From Candidatus Baltobacteraceae bacterium (GTDB taxonomy: Bacteria; Vulcanimicrobiota; Vulcanimicrobiia; Vulcanimicrobiales; Vulcanimicrobiaceae), in NCBI GenBank assembly GCA_035502855.1, contig DATJTX010000016.1, forward strand, positions 186,001-250,000: a stretch of DNA of 64,000 nucleotides. The letters are read 5' to 3'. The notes beneath the pieces are model-generated. The model made no database searches. It was not told the origin of the DNA and saw only the letters and a program-made list of their open reading frames with translations. Below, in pieces: positions 61,863 to 64,000 of this stretch; the first letter of the stretch is position 1; each line of letters starts with the position of its first letter. A program made the position numbers and the translations under genes.

Positions 61863-62363
61863 ATGGACGAGAAAAAGGGGGGCGGGCGAACTCCCCGCTT
61901 TCGATTACTCGAGCGGCTACTCTATCCTCATGAATTTATCGCGGGCGTCCTTCGTAAGGCCGGACTTTTTAGCGTTCACGCGCTAGGCACACAGTACATT
62001 TCCCTTCCCGACGACGCGCCGGTCGGGCCAAGCGTACTCGAGAACGATAATGGCGCCCTCGACGCTATCAAGACGATCTTCGGACTTTCCGAAGCAGAAC
62101 TCGCGGATCTCTTCCCGGTCCGCCGAGAATCGATCGCCGGCTGGCGCAAGACCGGCATTCCGTCCGCACGGCGAGCGAGCGTTGCGCGCATAGTCGACCT
62201 CGCGCTGCTGCTTCACCGTATCATCAAGCCGGAGCGCATACCGGAAATCGTACGCACGAACGATGACTGGCTGCCGGATCGCACCATCCTGGATACAATC
62301 AAACGTCACGGACCAGATGCGGTGAACGGGTATCTAATTCGGCTCTTTTCCTACGCCCAGTGA
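61863..62363 (+). CDS. Xre-type antitoxin of RES pair
   Basis: A 166-residue Xre/MbcA-ParS-like protein. Core: AIKTIFGLSEAELADLFPVR, ESIAGWRKTGIPSARRASVA as HTH, LALLLHRIIKPERIPEIVRT and LDTIKRHGPDAVNGYLIRLF. The order HTH, LLHRII..E.IPEIVR, and I-L-D-x-I-x-x-x-GP is typical of antitoxins for RES toxins. SD TAGGAG precedes the ATG. It overlaps the RES gene by 4 nt. Confidence 0.85.
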   Translation: MDEKKGGGRTPRFRLLERLLYPHEFIAGVLRKAGLFSVHALGTQYISLPDDAPVGPSVLENDNGALDAIKTIFGLSEAELADLFPVRRESIAGWRKTGIPSARRASVARIVDLALLLHRIIKPERIPEIVRTNDDWLPDRTILDTIKRHGPDAVNGYLIRLFSYAQ

Positions 62364-62929
62364 AGACGATCACGCGCGCGGGCACCTATTACCGCGTCAT
62401 TGGTCCCGCGTGGTCATCTGCACTTAACACCGGTTTCTCAAAATTACATGGCGGGCGCTGGAATCCACGATCAGCGTTTGGCGCGCTCTATCTTAATGCA
62501 ACGATCGCCGTTGCTGCGGCTAATGCGCGACACCAACATGCAGGTCGCGCCATTCAACTCTTCGACTTACGGCCGAGCGCGCGGCCCCGCCTCGTTGACG
62601 TGGATGTGACAAATGCCAATGTGCTTGACGCCGTAACCGACGACGGCTTGCGCGCCATTGGTCTAGCAGCAAATTATCCGTACGGCGTTCCACATAATCA
62701 ATGCCAACCGATTGGAGCCAGCGCATACGCCGCAGGAATCGATGGTGTCGCGTGTCGATCAGCCGCGGAGTGCACACCAACCACATGTGTTGGCGAGGAA
62801 CTCGCCTTGTTTGATACATTCGTTGATGGAGCCACTGTCGCAGGTGTGCCGGCGGACACCGTCGTCGTCACGGTCCTTGGCAAGCCGCGCGCATTCGATC
62901 AGTGGTACCCAGACCCGTTTCCGCCTTAG
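62360..62929 (+). CDS. RES-domain toxin (NAD+-consuming family)
   Basis: A 189-residue RES-domain protein. The start MKTITRAGTYYRVIGPAWSS leads to LHGGRWNPRSAFGALYLNAT with the conserved Arg33 and Tyr44. At the usual place of the catalytic Glu (about 11 residues after the Tyr) I see VAAANAR with Asn55, so activity is not certain; another Glu (GEELAL) lies further on. RES proteins of the MbcT type degrade NAD+ and stop growth. It is paired with the Xre antitoxin just upstream. Confidence 0.82.
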   Translation: MKTITRAGTYYRVIGPAWSSALNTGFSKLHGGRWNPRSAFGALYLNATIAVAAANARHQHAGRAIQLFDLRPSARPRLVDVDVTNANVLDAVTDDGLRAIGLAANYPYGVPHNQCQPIGASAYAAGIDGVACRSAAECTPTTCVGEELALFDTFVDGATVAGVPADTVVVTVLGKPRAFDQWYPDPFPP

Positions 62930-62988
62930 AGTTCGCCTAGAAGCGAATCTCTCGCATATGACACCCGGCGAGCATCGGGTTCGACCTC

Positions 62989-63384
62989 CTATTGTCGCAA
63001 ACGACGGACAGCGCTAAGTATTGCTTGCTGCGTCTCGTCGGAGAAATCGTCCCTGAGCAACAACGCCGGTGCTCGATCCGAGAGCGATGTGTTCGATCCT
63101 TTGAACCAAGCCTGCACGACGTGCGGACCGCACGCTCCGGCGATCATCTTCGCGATTCGATAGGCAAAGCGCAGCTGCAACTCACGCTCGGGGTGCCGAT
63201 CTTTCGCAATCCAACAGCGCACCGCGCGTTCGTCTTTCACGCCTCCAACGGAGCCGGTTACAACGATGCCGGCGATTTCAACGAGCCGCTTGACGATTAT
63301 CTCGATCGGCAGCTGGTGGGCTTCACAATCGATCTCGGCGTCCGTCGCGGTGGGCGCTGGATTAAAAGTTTGCCCTTTTGCCAT
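62989..63384 (-). CDS. Xre/MbcA-type antitoxin
   Basis: A 131-residue protein from the ATG at 63384 (a TTG at 63486 is also in frame). It has the antitoxin pattern LPIEIIVKRLVEIAGIVVTG, DERAVRCWIAKDRHPERELQ, FAYRIAKMIAGACGPHVVQA then WFKGSNTSLSDRAPALLLRD, i.e. an Xre HTH with the MbcA/DUF2384-type tail (QAWFxGxNxxLxDRxPAxLLR). It is convergent with the RES gene and downstream of the partial gene at the window end. Confidence 0.8.
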   Translation of the reverse strand: MAKGQTFNPAPTATDAEIDCEAHQLPIEIIVKRLVEIAGIVVTGSVGGVKDERAVRCWIAKDRHPERELQLRFAYRIAKMIAGACGPHVVQAWFKGSNTSLSDRAPALLLRDDFSDETQQAILSAVRRLRQ

Positions 63385-63490
63385 AAAGCGCTTTGAATCC
63401 AACTGGTTTACCCCCTTGGCGTGAATTTGCGGGCAGCCTGGCGACGAGAAATCCAAAGATGGAATGTGTTCAAAATCGTCGCGCAAACAC

Positions 63491-64000
63491 TCAGGTGAAC
63501 CAAAATGTGTCTTGCAAGATCGTCAAGAACCGATCCGCGAGCCTAATGTTACTGTCGCTAACGACGAGGAAGGTATGCGTCGGGAACCCACGATAGCGGC
63601 GGCTGAGTTCTGTGGCGTTATGCGGTAGTGCTTTCCACAGTTGCCATGCGGCGGCGAACTCGTCTCGAATGGCTGCATCTAGTATGCATGTCTCCCGCGC
63701 TCTAGCGACAACCAGAGAATCAGACGACAACGCGGCATCGGGCAAATCGATATCAGGCCACGTGTCGCCGGTGTACAGCGGGTTGCCTGTTGCGAGAGGA
63801 GCGTTGAGCGTCAATTCCTGCAAACGATCTAGGTAGAACGCATCCTTGTGGTCGACCATTCGCATGCACCACAGAACGCCAAGAACATCACCCGGATGCC
63901 CGCAGTAGACTATTCCCAGAAAGCCGCTCGAGTAGTTAGTACCCGCGCGTGCGCAAGCCTCGAAGAGATCCCAGGCGACACTTGCATCTGGTGGGCGCCG
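63491..64000 (-). CDS. Partial protein cut by window end
   Basis: A leftward frame is open from the window edge to a stop at 63491, giving at least 169 residues. The visible part includes PDASVAWDLFEACARAGTNY, GFLGIVYCGHPGDVLGVLWC and GFPTHTFLVVSDSNIRLADR. No family recognised. It lies upstream of an MbcA-type antitoxin gene with about 107 bases between, so it may be that antitoxin's partner. Confidence 0.6.
   Translation of the reverse strand, partial: RRPPDASVAWDLFEACARAGTNYSSGFLGIVYCGHPGDVLGVLWCMRMVDHKDAFYLDRLQELTLNAPLATGNPLYTGDTWPDIDLPDAALSSDSLVVARARETCILDAAIRDEFAAAWQLWKALPHNATELSRRYRGFPTHTFLVVSDSNIRLADRFLTILQDTFWFT

Larger units (their letters stand above)
54606..64000. mobile_element. 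Genomic island inserted in comM (right part outside window)
   Basis: DNA from 54606 onward starts with TGT directly at the comM break and carries AT-richer, defence-like genes to the window end. Near the border are three related repeats at 54616-54632, 54646-54666 and 54672-54690 (CAGTTA/CAACTT... then TGAGAA), spaced 34 and 22 bases, as TnsB-binding sites are. Comparable islands (AbaR, Tn6022) insert in comM. No transposase gene is in the window; it would be near the other end. The assignment is inferred. Confidence 0.6.

Noticed and set aside
54606-64000. CRISPR array in the defence-like island
   Set aside because: No regularly spaced direct repeats of 24-40 bases were found and no cas genes are present.

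Overview
The window is 64 kb of GC-rich bacterial DNA with tightly packed genes, frequent 1-29 nt overlaps and many GTG/TTG starts. No ribosomal RNA or housekeeping marker fixes the taxon. The mix resembles an uncultured soil lineage such as Candidatus Eremiobacterota (an inference): a leucine/acetoacetate catabolic set, a DUF1800/DUF1501 pair, monoderm-type coproheme decarboxylase, pyrK-pyrD-pyrF-pyrE, sedolisin and Vgb-like lipoproteins. About 54.6 kb looks like core chromosome; the last 9.4 kb looks like a mobile island.

Core, left to right. 1-6.7 kb: a partial unknown gene, a DUF6582 protein, acetoacetyl-CoA synthetase, then an AT-richer patch with two related secreted proteins around a LuxR-type regulator, an ISNCY transposase remnant and tRNA-Ala(CGC). 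6.8-13.5 kb: SDR, glycoside hydrolase, purE-purK, glycosyltransferase, amidohydrolase. 13.5-22 kb: leucine degradation (methylcrotonyl-CoA carboxylase alpha and beta subunits, methylglutaconyl-CoA hydratase, HMG-CoA lyase), with a RelA/SpoT-domain gene in the same transcription unit, and a membrane cytochrome b/SUOX-like pair. HMG-CoA lyase yields acetoacetate, which the acetoacetyl-CoA synthetase at 1.3 kb can reactivate. 22-31.6 kb: DUF1800/DUF1501 pair, a PhaQ-like PadR regulator, MBL-fold and GNAT proteins, a two-component system, and an ECF sigma factor with a membrane partner. 31.6-43 kb: the pyrimidine operon, transporter, MscS channel, sedolisin, a frameshifted gene, a MazF-like toxin pair, argS, rlmH, dprA. 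43.7-53.4 kb: a zinc-ribbon protein, a complete IS1595-family element with 27-bp inverted repeats and an 8-bp target duplication just upstream of the nrdR promoter, then nrdR-dut-panE-like-chdC, MFS transporter and lipoproteins.

Island. At 54,605 the comM gene stops abruptly in mid-ATPase. The joining DNA begins with TGT and carries three spaced copies of a TGAGAA-type repeat, as expected of a Tn7-like transposon end; comM is a known target of such islands. The cargo seen to the window end is defence-like: an orphan Phd antitoxin, a DUF5615 PIN-like protein with a zinc ribbon, an HTH-SF2 helicase operon with a zinc-finger protein and an unknown third protein, a DpnII/MboI-type nuclease effector with two small partner genes, an Xre-RES pair, and two more Xre-like regulators. 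The HTH-helicase operon and the nuclease operon are the best candidates for undescribed systems.
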